DNA of 64,000 nucleotides, from the NCBI GenBank assembly GCA_947462335.1, contig OX381707.1, positions 80,066,610-80,130,609 on the forward strand, given 5' to 3'. Shown piece after piece: positions 37,082 to 47,189 of this stretch. The stretch's first letter is position 1, and the number at the start of each line of letters is the position of its first letter. A program made the position numbers and the translations under genes. This stretch comes from Harmothoe impar. Taxonomy: Eukaryota; Annelida; Polychaeta; Phyllodocida; Polynoidae. Under the pieces are notes generated by a model that saw only the letters and a program-made list of their open reading frames with translations, ran no database searches and was not told where the DNA came from.

Positions 37082-38590
37082 CTCATAGTGGATGATAGCG
37101 CTCTTTTAACAGACCAATACATTGTACCAAGTAACATGATTGTTAAGATTTCCCAGATATCAAGAAACTGCTTGGATCAACCATTATTGGTAACTCACCT
37201 ATTCAAATGTTCTTTGGACACTCAAAAGATACCTGATGGATGGAAAGAAGCCACCATTGTACCAATCCCCAAGGATGGCAATCTTACACTTGTAGAAAAT
37301 TACAGGCCTATTTCGCTATTACCATTACCGTCCAAATTATTAGAAAAAATAGTACATAGAAATATATCAGAATATCTAGAAGCCAACAATATTCTGTCGA
37401 GCATCCAGGGAGGGTACAGGAAAGGGCACTCTACCATCCAGACAATAGGTAATTTAACAGATGATATACTTCGGGAAAGGAATGTGGGGAGAAATACTCT
37501 TGCTGTATTTATAGATCTTAAGAAAGCATTTGATACGGTTGATCATAGCATATTATTAAGAAAATGTGACAGATATGGGATAGTGGGCAAAGCTGGGATT
37601 TGGTTAAAAGAATATTTAACAGGAAGAAAGCAATGTACATTGGCTAATGGGATGAAATCCCCTAAAGCTAATATTACTTGTGGAGTCCCACAGGGGTCTA
37701 TTTTAGGGCCGCTCCTGTTTTTGTTATACGTAAATGAAATTGAAAAAATCTGTCAAAATTGTAAAGTACTTTTATATGCAGACGACACTGTGTTGTATTT
37801 AAGTGGGAATAATCAAAAAGAGGTAAACAGGCTTATGCAGGAAGACCTGGACAGGTACTTCCATTGGTGTTATATAAATAAACTGACAATTAACAGTAAG
37901 AAGACAAAATTTATGTGCTTTTCAGGGAGGGCACACTGGTTTAATTGTAAGCTGGTTGTTAATAATGAGAAAATTTTTGAGGTAGATCAATATAAGTACC
38001 TAGGTGTAATATTAGATCAGGGTCTTACATATGAGAAGTTTGTTTGTGGACAATTGAGAATAGTAGCTTACAGAACCTATCAGGTGGCAAGATTAAATGC
38101 CTTCATTGATGTATGGACGGCTATATTGTTGTATAAGACTTACATATTACCCATCCTTGAATATGGAGACATATTGTTTGCTGGCATAAAAAAAGACTTG
38201 TTGAAAAAGAGACAGAAAGCACAGAACAGGGGTTTGAAAGTAGCACAGAGAGCTGACCATTTAACTCCCACTTTTGATATACATGCTGAGGCTAAACTTA
38301 ATATGTTAGATGACCGTATGTATGCACACCAATTGAAAGAGGCTTACCTGAGGAGTAGAAATGAACAGTACAGAGATAATAGAAACCTAGTCACGAGAGC
38401 ATGGGATGGTCCGCTACTTAGGTACCACACTGCCCATGGTTGTGCATACACGCGTAGTCTTGAACATACCTTAGCAATTGTCTGGAACGATTTAGACCCA
38501 GAAGACAGGAAGACTGAAACTCTTGACAAATTCAAAAATGAAATTGGAAAGTTTCTTTTTCTAAACAGGCCTAAAAACCAACCTGGTTAG
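37082..38590 (+). CDS. Non-LTR reverse transcriptase, 5'-truncated
   Basis: About 500 uninterrupted codons encode a LINE-type reverse transcriptase that would copy element RNA into DNA at a nicked target. Motifs, numbered from the GTG at 37088: VPIPK (58-62), NYRPISLL (71-78), FIDLKKAFD (141-149) with a catalytic Asp, GVPQGSILGP (199-208), YADDT (230-234) with the Asp pair, then thumb and C-terminal regions ending about residue 500 with no Cys-rich knuckle. A TAA (37079-37081) closes the frame upstream and no apurinic endonuclease domain precedes it, so the copy is 5'-truncated, as is usual for dead-on-arrival LINE insertions. The sequence style fits the CR1/Jockey group; I cannot assign a clade. 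No ATG sits at the frame start (first Met at residue 17). The open frame suggests a recent insertion. A 19-nt palindrome (38622-38640) follows the stop. Confidence 0.85.
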   Translation, partial: LIVDDSALLTDQYIVPSNMIVKISQISRNCLDQPLLVTHLFKCSLDTQKIPDGWKEATIVPIPKDGNLTLVENYRPISLLPLPSKLLEKIVHRNISEYLEANNILSSIQGGYRKGHSTIQTIGNLTDDILRERNVGRNTLAVFIDLKKAFDTVDHSILLRKCDRYGIVGKAGIWLKEYLTGRKQCTLANGMKSPKANITCGVPQGSILGPLLFLLYVNEIEKICQNCKVLLYADDTVLYLSGNNQKEVNRLMQEDLDRYFHWCYINKLTINSKKTKFMCFSGRAHWFNCKLVVNNEKIFEVDQYKYLGVILDQGLTYEKFVCGQLRIVAYRTYQVARLNAFIDVWTAILLYKTYILPILEYGDILFAGIKKDLLKKRQKAQNRGLKVAQRADHLTPTFDIHAEAKLNMLDDRMYAHQLKEAYLRSRNEQYRDNRNLVTRAWDGPLLRYHTAHGCAYTRSLEHTLAIVWNDLDPEDRKTETLDKFKNEIGKFLFLNRPKNQPG

Positions 38591-38599
38591 AGCTTGATT

Positions 38600-39100
38600 T
38601 CTCTTTTTTTTCCCCCTAGATCTCAGAGTAATACTCTGAGTGAAAGCATTACAAAATATCAGAGACTCATCAGTTTTATGTTATTCATATACTGTTATTA
38701 ATATAAAGTCAAAGTTCATAAGGTTACATAGCAAATACACGCATACTACAAATGTGATAATTAAGCTTTAAAATGTATGTCAGTACAGGGTCCCATCAAG
38801 GGCTACGTAGGTAATGTAATTTACACCGGGAAAGGCTGCTGCCCATGAATAAGCCTCAAAGCTTAAACGCAGCCTACCGTTACAATTCTGTTTCAGTCCA
38901 GCAATTGAATTTTCTTTGTATAAAGACATGTGCATCATGTCAGAGGAATAGGTCTCATATATACCTGTGTACCATACTTGTCGTGCAAGATAAGATGGTG
39001 ATTAAGCTATTATGTATATTCAACTTGTCGTGAAAGATAAGTCTATTAATAATGTTAAAACGAAACCTCTCATGTAAAGTGAGACAGAATAAAACGATAA
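38600..39100. other. Possible 3' region of the LINE and flank
   Basis: A CTCAGAGTA palindrome at 38622-38640 lies after a T-rich patch. No poly(A) or clear target duplication is seen. Otherwise unremarkable. Confidence 0.35.
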
Positions 39101-39109
39101 ATCAACCAA

Positions 39110-39245
39110 AAAAAAATTTATTACAGTCCAGTATCTGACACCCACGTCAGAGGTCACCTTGTCACATGACATGGGAAGTGGCGATACGGAATCAGGGACC
39201 ATGTGAATTGTCTCCATAATTACAGGCTCAATCACAGACTCTAGA
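39110..39245. repeat. Duplicated block, inverted at 46.55-46.69 kb
   Basis: TGACACCCACGTCAGAGGTCA followed by CTTGTCACATGAC matches, in reverse complement, GTCATGTGACAAG followed by TGACCTCTGACCT near 46632-46670. The 46.66-kb copy holds a perfect TGACCT-C-TGACCT direct repeat (nuclear-receptor DR1 form). Confidence 0.6.
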
Positions 39246-39859
39246 TGTGACTTCTATCACAGTTTCATTGCCACCCTGTGACAACCAATAGATTATCACA
39301 GATCAGTAAATATTGGCCTTCAGTCGAACCAGAAGTTTCTGATGAGATGGTAAGGCATACAGGGGAAATTGTAATTTGGGACTGAATCCTGAATGCAACA
39401 TGGTTAAACTTATAGTATATTTGAAACAATTAATTATAGTGAAAAGGATATATTGGGTGGACGCCTGGACATACATACCTAACCCCAGTGGTTCATTTTT
39501 TAGACCCTCACACATGTAACACCGCAATGCTGGTATATATAAGAAAGTAAATTGCCTCACTCTGAATTGAGGTTTGTGCCACTCCTTGCAGGAGGAGAGT
39601 TCATCTGCATTCAGTGTTGGGGCTGGAGGTGACCAGGGACTGAGGAGGTACGTGGTATTGGTGAATAAAACACCAGTGTTATACCTTTACCACTGGACCA
39701 GACTGCCATATTCTGCTCCACAGAGAGGGGACCAGAATGCAGCTAATACTGCCACCAAGTACCTTATGTGTCTTATGGCCAGCTTGAGGCGAATAAACCA
39801 GCAAGTCCATGGTGAGTCCCCCAGCTGGCCGCCACATCAAATATCTCAATTCCTTCCAC

Positions 39860-40200
39860 CCCAGATTACCAGATATGGTTAAAGGCCTTGACATATGGGG
39901 AACACCCAGATTGGACATTCACACCAGGGGATCAAAGAGGTTTCACTGTGCTCACACAAGGATGAACCTGATCTAAAATGATGACCATCCTGATACAAGT
40001 CTCAGGACATTTTTTATTGCTTTTAACATCATAGTACAGGGAGTACCTCAAAGACTTGACACGAATAAGAGACTTCAAGATGATTTGTGGCTGGCATGAT
40101 TAGAGGGTGAATGCAGTGAGTCTACGGTGCAGCACAGCCCGCCTCAAGATGGGTAAAACGATATTAATATACCATGCTTGTGGCATTGACTATTAATTTG
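39860..40200. repeat. Module i, partial copy
   Basis: AAAGGCCTTGACATATGG, AGGTTTCACTGTGCTCACAC and GATTTGTGGCTGGCATGATT match 22.5-22.8 and 33.3-33.6 kb in order. Confidence 0.65.
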
Positions 40201-40276
40201 TCCTTTTCTAACAAAGTGGGTCTGAAGTCACATCGATCCACATATGGGATCCTTAATATCATTTCAATCCTGAAAT

Positions 40277-41366
40277 TCATCCCGTAACCAAAGCCATGTA
40301 TGCTGCCTTTATATAGTGAAATGTAGAAGATATATAACTCAAATTATGAGAGGGGGGATGAGTGTCACCCAAACCAGGTGCCAGTCCCTCTACCTGGCCC
40401 ATCCTGAATGAGTGCTCCACTGCACCCCCACCCATAACATTGACAGTACTGCCAGCGGCAGCTTGTTCAGCTGATCGCACCCCGGTTGACCCACTGAGAT
40501 CGAAATTGTCAAAACCACTGCCCTCAACAAATCCACTGCCTGGAGGTTGCGCGCCTCTAGCTGGGGGTTGCGCGCCTCCTACCGGCTGCTGCTCGCCTCT
40601 CACCGGGTGTGTGAGGGGTCTGGCTGTTTGATATAGCTCACCTTGCCGCCAACAAAGCATCTCTGTCGCTGTCCGCGGCCTGTCCGCCATTTTGGTTGCT
40701 TACCCCAGCGGCCGCGTTTGCCTGCCCGCCATGGTGAACCGTCGCGTCCGCTGGTTTGGCGCTGTCCGCGTTAGAGTCGCCGTGCACCAGCGTCACGTCC
40801 GCGCTGTTGTTGGTCACTACAGTTGACTTTTGACTCTCGAACTCCTCCCGGACCTGCCTAATGTATGCGGCCCCATCCGCGACATGGCTACTGATCGCAG
40901 CATTTACCGCACGAGCCTCTTCTAGCTGAACTTGTAAGTCTCTCACCTTCCTTTGTCGCATAAGAACCACCTCTCTCTGCTTTTCTTGGCCCAGAGAGTG
41001 GATCAGGTTGTTAATTGTCGCATTATAAACAGCATCTGATGCGACCATCTCCCCCGCGGGATCGTCCACACCCCTGGGGCTCTCCCGCCCGGGCGCCTGG
41101 CTGTGTTGGCGGGGGTCATGCCTCTCCTCCCCGGGGGCCTCGGCGGCCTCGCCGTGCCCACTGTGGCCACCGTGCTCGTCATGGTCCGCTGAGCCACCGT
41201 CGTCCATTGAGGCCTTGTCCTGCCCGGCCCTGTTGATGGTAGGAGACATTGGCTGTTCCAGCACCACTGGTTGCCTCCTGCCTTCATTAGGTGCAACGCA
41301 CGTAGTGCACACCTAATTATTTCCATTGTAGGTCGAACCACACTCCTGGTTGGTGCAAACCACCAT
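40277..41366 (-). pseudogene. Gag/ORF1-like gene with zinc knuckle, broken or spliced
   Basis: A GC- and CpG-rich island read on the minus strand. From the ATG at 41366-41364: MVVCTNQECGSTYNGNN, an in-frame TAG (41315-41313), then VCTTCVAPNEGRR. Together they would make a CX4C...CX2C zinc knuckle split by the stop. About 220 open codons follow: a Gly/His/Pro-rich stretch, a probable coiled coil (LMRQRKVRDLQVQLEEARA) and an Ala/Asp-rich segment, ending at TGA 40640-40638. A second frame (ATG at 40690 to 40277) overlaps by 53 nt and continues a Pro/Gly-rich coding style (HPVRGEQQPVGGAQPPARG). The first frame ends at a good splice-donor match, AAG/GTGAGC (40642/40641). It could be a retroelement gag/ORF1 with a frameshift, a host exon, or overlapping ORFs. 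I do not recognise the family. No polymerase follows. Confidence 0.45.
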
Positions 41367-41519
41367 TTTTACAGGAAAAAATACAGGAAAAAATAATTGA
41401 CCCCTGCAGCCAGTCTGGCCAGGCTTTGGTCAATGGCTGACCAGGCTGGTCACCGGCACACTGGAGGCTGAGACAATGGCGTCCCCTGGTGTGTAACTAA
41501 TAACCTACTCAATATGATG

Positions 41520-42150
41520 GAGTCTCAACATTTTTGTAAAAGTGGATCACATATAGTATGAGACAGCTTCAATAGATACATTATTCTACTTAATTTACTC
41601 TGAAATGTCCTTGTGTCCCACTGGTACCTACAAACAATTAGACCCAGTCCCGGTCGGTATAAATATTGGCATTTCAAGTGTAATTAGTGCACAATGTGCT
41701 GTGTCAGCAATTCTCTCAGCAGCGAGTCTTGTTACATCCTGTTTTATACAAGACTCCTAGACTGCTTACACTTATACTATATGTAACATATGAAACATGG
41801 ACCATTTATGTCACAAGATTTGCCTATTTTCGAAAAGTGAAATCTTTCAAGAGGTGTTTGAATTTGTCATTTGATATAAAATAATGACAGGTAAACTAAG
41901 AGATGTGGTTGTGACCATTTGAAGACTGCCAGGGTAGTTAGGAAGTCATGACATCAGGAATAGGGTAGAGCAGGGAAAAGGAAATAGGAATAACAAAGCT
42001 GCCATCTAAGTATGGTTAAGGAAGAAAAGATGAAGCAAATATAACATTGGATAACATCTGGGTGGGGGGCACCAATGACGTAAAGATGAATGGGACCCTG
42101 ATGAAGACTTGAATAAGGTCAATATGAAGGTATCATATCCTTAAAAAGCC
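41520..42150. repeat. Modules j and g, partial copy 4
   Basis: CCTTGTGTCCCACTGGTACC, AATTAGACCCAGTC and AAATATTGGCAT (41607-41675) match module j. GGGTAGAGCAGGGAAAAGG and GCCATCTAAGTATGGTTAAG (41962-42020) match module g. Confidence 0.65.
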
Positions 42151-42230
42151 AGTCTCAAGCCTTAACTATCATCTGTTTATTTCCTTCCTTAAAACTTGAA
42201 CAATGTTTGGGGAAAATATGTTTTATCACT

Positions 42231-42252
42231 ATGTTAATGTGTACATTAACAT
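42231..42252. repeat. 22-bp palindrome
   Basis: ATGTTAATGT and ACATTAACAT around a GT spacer. Confidence 0.8.
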
Positions 42253-42481
42253 GAGTATATTGGGCAAGTAAGTCCCACCCCTGCAGTTGCCGCTGCTGCC
42301 TGCAGAGGGAGCTGTTGTTTCATAGTACATGGCTTTTGTGGATACCATAGTAAACCCTAGACAGTGATCCAATCAGGTAAAACTCTGTTGTAAGTTTTTC
42401 TTAGGCAGTCATCCATAAAACGCTCAATTTTGCTCGGAATTATCCAATCTTTAGATATGACTTAGTGCATATATATGTACC

Positions 42482-43510
42482 TACCCAGTAAACACGCTAT
42501 GTAATCCCAACGTAGCTCAGAGGTTTGTCTAGGTATTTTCCCAACCAGAGGTTTGAGGTTCGACTTTTTGCAAGGTTTGTCAACGTCAAAACATTAAGGT
42601 TTATTTACGTTCTACCAACGTTTATGACTAATTTACGTTTATCTATGTATTTTAGACGTAATTATACGTAGCAAATCTACATAATTATAGGTTAAATTAC
42701 TTGCAGGGGATGCAAGATAAGCTCAGAGGGCCCATAACTCTTGGAATGTAGACTTCTAACCCTGGTAGGACACATTCTCTACCATGATAGCCCAAATAAG
42801 GAGCACTGTGTACATTGTATGTGCATCTATACTTTTCATGATAAAATTCAACCTGTATTCATGTATGTATGTAGGCCTAGAGCAGTGGAACCTTGAAGCC
42901 TTGTTATCCTGTCTTACGGCAGGAACACACAATGTAGGCCTATAGAAGACCTGTTTTGTTTGAGACCCCTGCGATAAAACTAGCCATTACCCATATTAAG
43001 GTGTGCTTATAGGTGCATAGGATATTGGTATATAAATGTTACAGCCTGGTTCTGTACATGGCTCAGTAGCTCATGCAGTTGAGCGTAGAACTTTGGATCT
43101 AAGGGTAGCCAGTTTGAGTCTCACTTAAAATAAGCATTTACATTTACTAATATGGACATTTTTTACTCTATGAATAAATACATACAGAAATAGTTTTAAT
43201 ATAGATTTTAATGTTTAAAAGGGGACCTCGAATATAAAGGGATAGATCCCCCCAGCCCCTTTCCAACTGTTTGTGGACGTCCAATATAGTAATATATAGG
43301 CTTTTAATGGTCTATAGGAATACGTTGCTGACTCGAACCCATTGTCTACCATTTTATGAAGCTACCTATAAAAACGTAAATCAGACCTACCTTGTGAGAG
43401 GTAAATAAACCTTAACATTTTGACGTTGATAAACCTTGTCAAATTACGTAGTTCAGACCCAAAACCGACGTATATTTACGTCTGAGATACGTAGTTGTGT
43501 TAACTGGGTA
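42482..43510. mobile_element. 1.03-kb DNA element with TACCCAGT ends
   Basis: Left TACCCAGTAAACAC and right GTGTTAACTGGGTA are inverted repeats with one mismatch. Homology resumes further in (TCAACGTCAAAA, TTAAGGTTTATTTAC at 42589-42618, inverted at about 43401-43432), so inverted termini span roughly 130 bp. The interior is non-coding, so it is non-autonomous. The terminal TA is the probable target duplication. Three tRNA-like stretches lie inside (separate entry and finding). Confidence 0.75.
43060..43124 (+). repeat. tRNA-like sequence inside DNA element
   Basis: GGCTCAGTAGCTCATGCAG is an A-box/D-arm-like start, GACTTTGGATCTAAG-like text forms an anticodon-loop region, and CAGTTTGAGTCTC resembles a B box. 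Stems are imperfect, so a SINE head is likelier than a functional tRNA. Confidence 0.5.
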
Positions 43511-43543
43511 GTCCTCCAATATTAGCTCATTCTGACAGGTTTA

Positions 43544-43866
43544 AGGGAGTGGTCATTTTTTAACAACAGGGGGGGTCGGTGGATTTTTGCGCGAGCGGGT
43601 TGAAATTTTTTTGGTCCCCCCCGCGGAAGAGGTCACAAATTTTTCAGTCCCCCCCCCTAAGCAGGTTGAAAATGAGCGCGGACGACCCCTTTGAGCTATA
43701 GTAACGCACGGGCTTTTTCGCTAAAAAGGGGTGTAATTTTTTTGGTACCCCCCTCAAGAGGGGTCCAAATTTTTTTGGTCCCCCCCCCTTCAAGGGGTCC
43801 AAATTGTTTTGGTCCCCCCCCCAAATCCACCAGTCCCCCCCTGTTGTTAAAAAATGACCACTCCCT
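43544..43866. mobile_element. MITE with AGGGAGTGGTCATTTTTTAA ends
   Basis: The 20-nt end and its reverse complement (TTAAAAAATGACCACTCCCT) match exactly, continuing into AACAACAGGGGGG. The interior is built of GGTCC(C)n/AAATTTTTTTGG blocks. Frames across it are composition artefacts. Confidence 0.8.
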
Positions 43867-44409
43867 AAGAGATATGCGCAGAGAGCTGTGCAGTAGTCAA
43901 TATTCAATGTGTAGCGATCAACCTTAAGATAATGTGCAATGCACTTCAGCCTACACCCCCCCTCACCACCAGTACTGCCATGTAAATAGATCACACCTCT
44001 TACAGAGCTGTGACAGCATCATGACACATCATCTCCATCGAAGCCACAAACCTTCTTCTGCCAGCGGTTTGGAATACACAGCCAGAAAAACAACTAATAA
44101 ATGTCAACCCTGCAGCCATGTGAACTGTATAGAAAGAGGGACCAAGTGGCTTTCTTATGCATCCATTTAGTCTCCTGGAAAAAAGTGTTGTATGGTAGTA
44201 AACATCAACCTTCACAATTCTATGCAGATCTACTTAAGATATACTAGATATCTCTTGTTATCTATTTGTGAAGGAAAATAGTTGACAATATATAAATTCA
44301 CAATATATACCCTGAGGAATTGTCTTTACTTCACAACCACAAAGATATATATCCTGGATTGATATGAACACTGTACTAAATCAGACGGCCGAAAAAGTCC
44401 TATTCTTCA

Positions 44410-44560
44410 AATCCGATTGCAGCTGGTGTGGCTAATCTCATTGGCTGATGGGATCTAGCAGCAAACTGGATTGGGTGCTGGCGAGTTCCTCCATTTACGT
44501 GCTGAGAATGGCACCTTTGTGTCTAGTCTATAAAATTCAGCTGTGCACTGTAATGGTTTT
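44410..44560 (+). promoter_or_regulatory. Promoter-like module, inverted copy
   Basis: Reads on the plus strand. CCAAT-box motifs in inverse form (ATTGGCT 44440-44446, ATTGGG 44470-44475, degenerate GATTGC 44415-44420), TTTACGTGCTGAG, then a canonical TATAAAA at 44529-44535 and the conserved GTGCACTGTAATG start region. It has the best TATA of all copies. Confidence 0.5.
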
Positions 44561-44707
44561 ATGATCTATATATCAAAACTTTGTCATACTGCTACAGACA
44601 GCCAGTTGAAATTGATTCTAAACTATAAGTTCATTCCATATTTCTGCCATGGCTGTATGTCAAATTATCTTAATATAATTATTTCAGCAGGGGTAAAATC
44701 TAGCAGG

Positions 44708-45018
44708 AAAATTGGTCGTTGATATTACAGTATTATCTCCCTCCCTGCCTTCCTCCCTCCCTCCCTCCCTGCCTTCCTGCCTCCTCAGTCTTTGCGAAAA
44801 CATGCAGGACAGTGGCAATGTCCTTCTAAAATGCCACTGGTCCAGCAGATTGACATTGACAAATTGGTCGTTGATATTACAGTATTACCTCCCTCCCTGC
44901 CTTCCTCCCTCCCTCCCTCCCTCCCTCCCTCCCTGCCTTCCTGCCTCCTCAGTTTTTGCGAAAATATGCAGGACAGTGGCAATGTCCTTCTAAAATGCCA
45001 CTGGTCCAGCAGATTGAC
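44708..45018. repeat. 155-bp tandem duplication with CCCT tracts
   Basis: TTGGTCGTTGATATTACAG to CCAGCAGATTGAC occurs twice in tandem (about 44712 and 44866), each with a CCCTCCCTGCCTTCC tract of different length. Frames through it are low-complexity. Confidence 0.9.
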
Positions 45019-47189
45019 AAGTGCAGCAGGACCGGCTGTCCAGCCGAAAGATGGGTTCTTCTGAACTCGAAGAATAGTTGGGCGTCTTAAGTTAAAATAT
45101 GTATGTCAATATACTGGGTAAAACTATATATCTATCCTGAGTTGGCCATAAATGATAACAAAAAAAATGTAGTTTTAATGGCCAAAACTCTTTTAAATTT
45201 AAAATGCAGAAATCATCAGATATTCTTTATTTTGCAGTGTGTATTTATTCATCGAATGATCTTTCAAAATACAACAAACAATCAACGTATTGTGAACTTC
45301 CTAAGTGGCTATCCTGTCCTCCAAAAATGTAGCCAGTCCTTTAACATTGAAAATTTGCAGGACTGAATGTCATGTAGGATGAAAAGGTTTTTGCAAAGAC
45401 TGCCTCCCTATCCTCCTCACAACCCTTTCGCCACCTGTCCTCTCCTCATCCCTTCTTCACCATACATTTACTTTTCATCTCCTCCATTATCCAAATACTT
45501 TTCTAAAGTTGTATAGACTTTTGATGTAGCTTATGACTACAGACCCTTTAAACTTGGTGTGAGATTGTAAAGCAAAAACAGAGTTAGATTATTAGATTAT
45601 GATGGTAATTACCTTTTGTCATGTGATACAGATTCAAACAAAACTCTTACTATTGACATTTAAAGATCAGTAAAATAATTGACTGAGTAAATAAGCATGA
45701 AAGCAGGATAATGGTTTGCTAAATGGGCTCTCACATACCATTTAATCCCTTAAGTACCCAGTTTAATCAGTTAGCTAAGACAATGTGCCCTTAACCTTTT
45801 AGTGTAGGAACCCTAGCCCTTCAAGGACTATGTAATGCCTCCACGATTCATGTTCATTAATTTTGTCTTTGTCAGACAACAGTCCAATGATGATGAGTCA
45901 CTCGCCAGGCACTTCCGTGGTGCATCATACTGACTCCTTAGGACCACATTAACCACATAAGGTAGGTATGCATGCAGCCCTGAGTTTTTTGTCAGGGCTA
46001 TATTATTACATCATGATGGCAAAAGTTTTAAAACATTTTGCTGCCCTTAAAGGGGTACAAGTACCACTGAATAACTGACCACCAGTCTATTGTAAATGTC
46101 AGACTTATTCCGGGGAGCCACTCCTGAAGTTCAGTGGTGAATAAATAACGTTGTTGTGTCTGAGGCTAATTAGATTAGCACGGATAACAGGATCTGTGAA
46201 CTGCTGTGTTTAATCTGTTTCTAATTGACTGGCTGACTGAATTACGCCAAACTCAAGTCTTAACCAACTTCTTTTATCAATATATTTGGCATATGATAAT
46301 ACTATTTACCTTTACATATTTGTGATGACATTTGCAGAAGAAAGATGGTATAGAATTCCTATGATAGAAATATCTTGCTCTATCTTACAGTTGCCCTGTG
46401 TAGTGGTGAAACCTAGTGTGACCCTGACCCATGTATGCTTTTTCTGTCTTGACAGAAATTGCCGGCCTCCAACTGAAGGCTGTCATTTACTAATCTGTGA
46501 TATTCATATAGGCTTTTTTTGTGGTCAAATGGTCCCAATAAACAGTGAGACAGGTGCCATTTACAGTCTGTGATTCAGGAGCTCAGGGTCTCTATGGTGA
46601 AAAGTCACATGGTCTGTAATTCAGTACGACCACACTGGGCGTCATGTGACAAGTTGACCTCTGACCTGGGTGTCAGATACAGGGTTGTAATAATACTGGG
46701 CACACACCAAAGGTTTAGTTATTGTCATATGAGCCTACATTTCCCCTACTCTCCGAGTAGACCTTTCATTTCTGGAAAGTCTCATATTGGACACCCTTAT
46801 TTTGTAAAGAAAGGGTCTTTTAAGGGAGCACTGTCATTCACCATGAGGTAGCACAAACTACCCTGATGGTCCAGGATTAGGTGAAATCCAAGCCAAGTAG
46901 AATACACCCCCTATACTGGCACAATATTGAGACTGTATGATTGTGTGTTTATTGAAATTAAAGACCTGCAGTAAACCAGTTGTTGTCTAAACATTTTGGG
47001 TAAATAGTTGGTTTCAATGAAATGTCATTGCACTCCAACACAAAACAGTTCATACTCAAAAAACATCTTTCTGCACATGGTATTTGAAATTGAAGTAAAG
47101 TTAAAATTATATCCCCATATGCAAAATATCTTGATGAAAGAAATGCTTTCATAATTTTTAGTTCAGCCAGTCCATTAAATAGATTGAAT

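Larger units (their letters stand above)
44400..46700 (-). repeat. Inverted block of the duplicated locus
   Basis: Three separate segments read backwards relative to their paralogues: promoter module d (44405-44600), module x (45690-46240, versus 47190-47600) and the DR1-bearing block (46545-46690, versus 39110-39245). This is best explained by one inversion of a duplicate unit. 45800-46060 also holds a decayed TTAA-type MITE. Confidence 0.6.

Noticed and set aside
40362..41236. Plus-strand Pro/Arg-rich frames
   Set aside because: Shadow frames of the GC-rich minus-strand gag/ORF1-like gene.
44712..44993. Pro/Ser-rich frame with repeated LPPSLPS
   Set aside because: CCCT microsatellite within a 155-bp tandem duplication.
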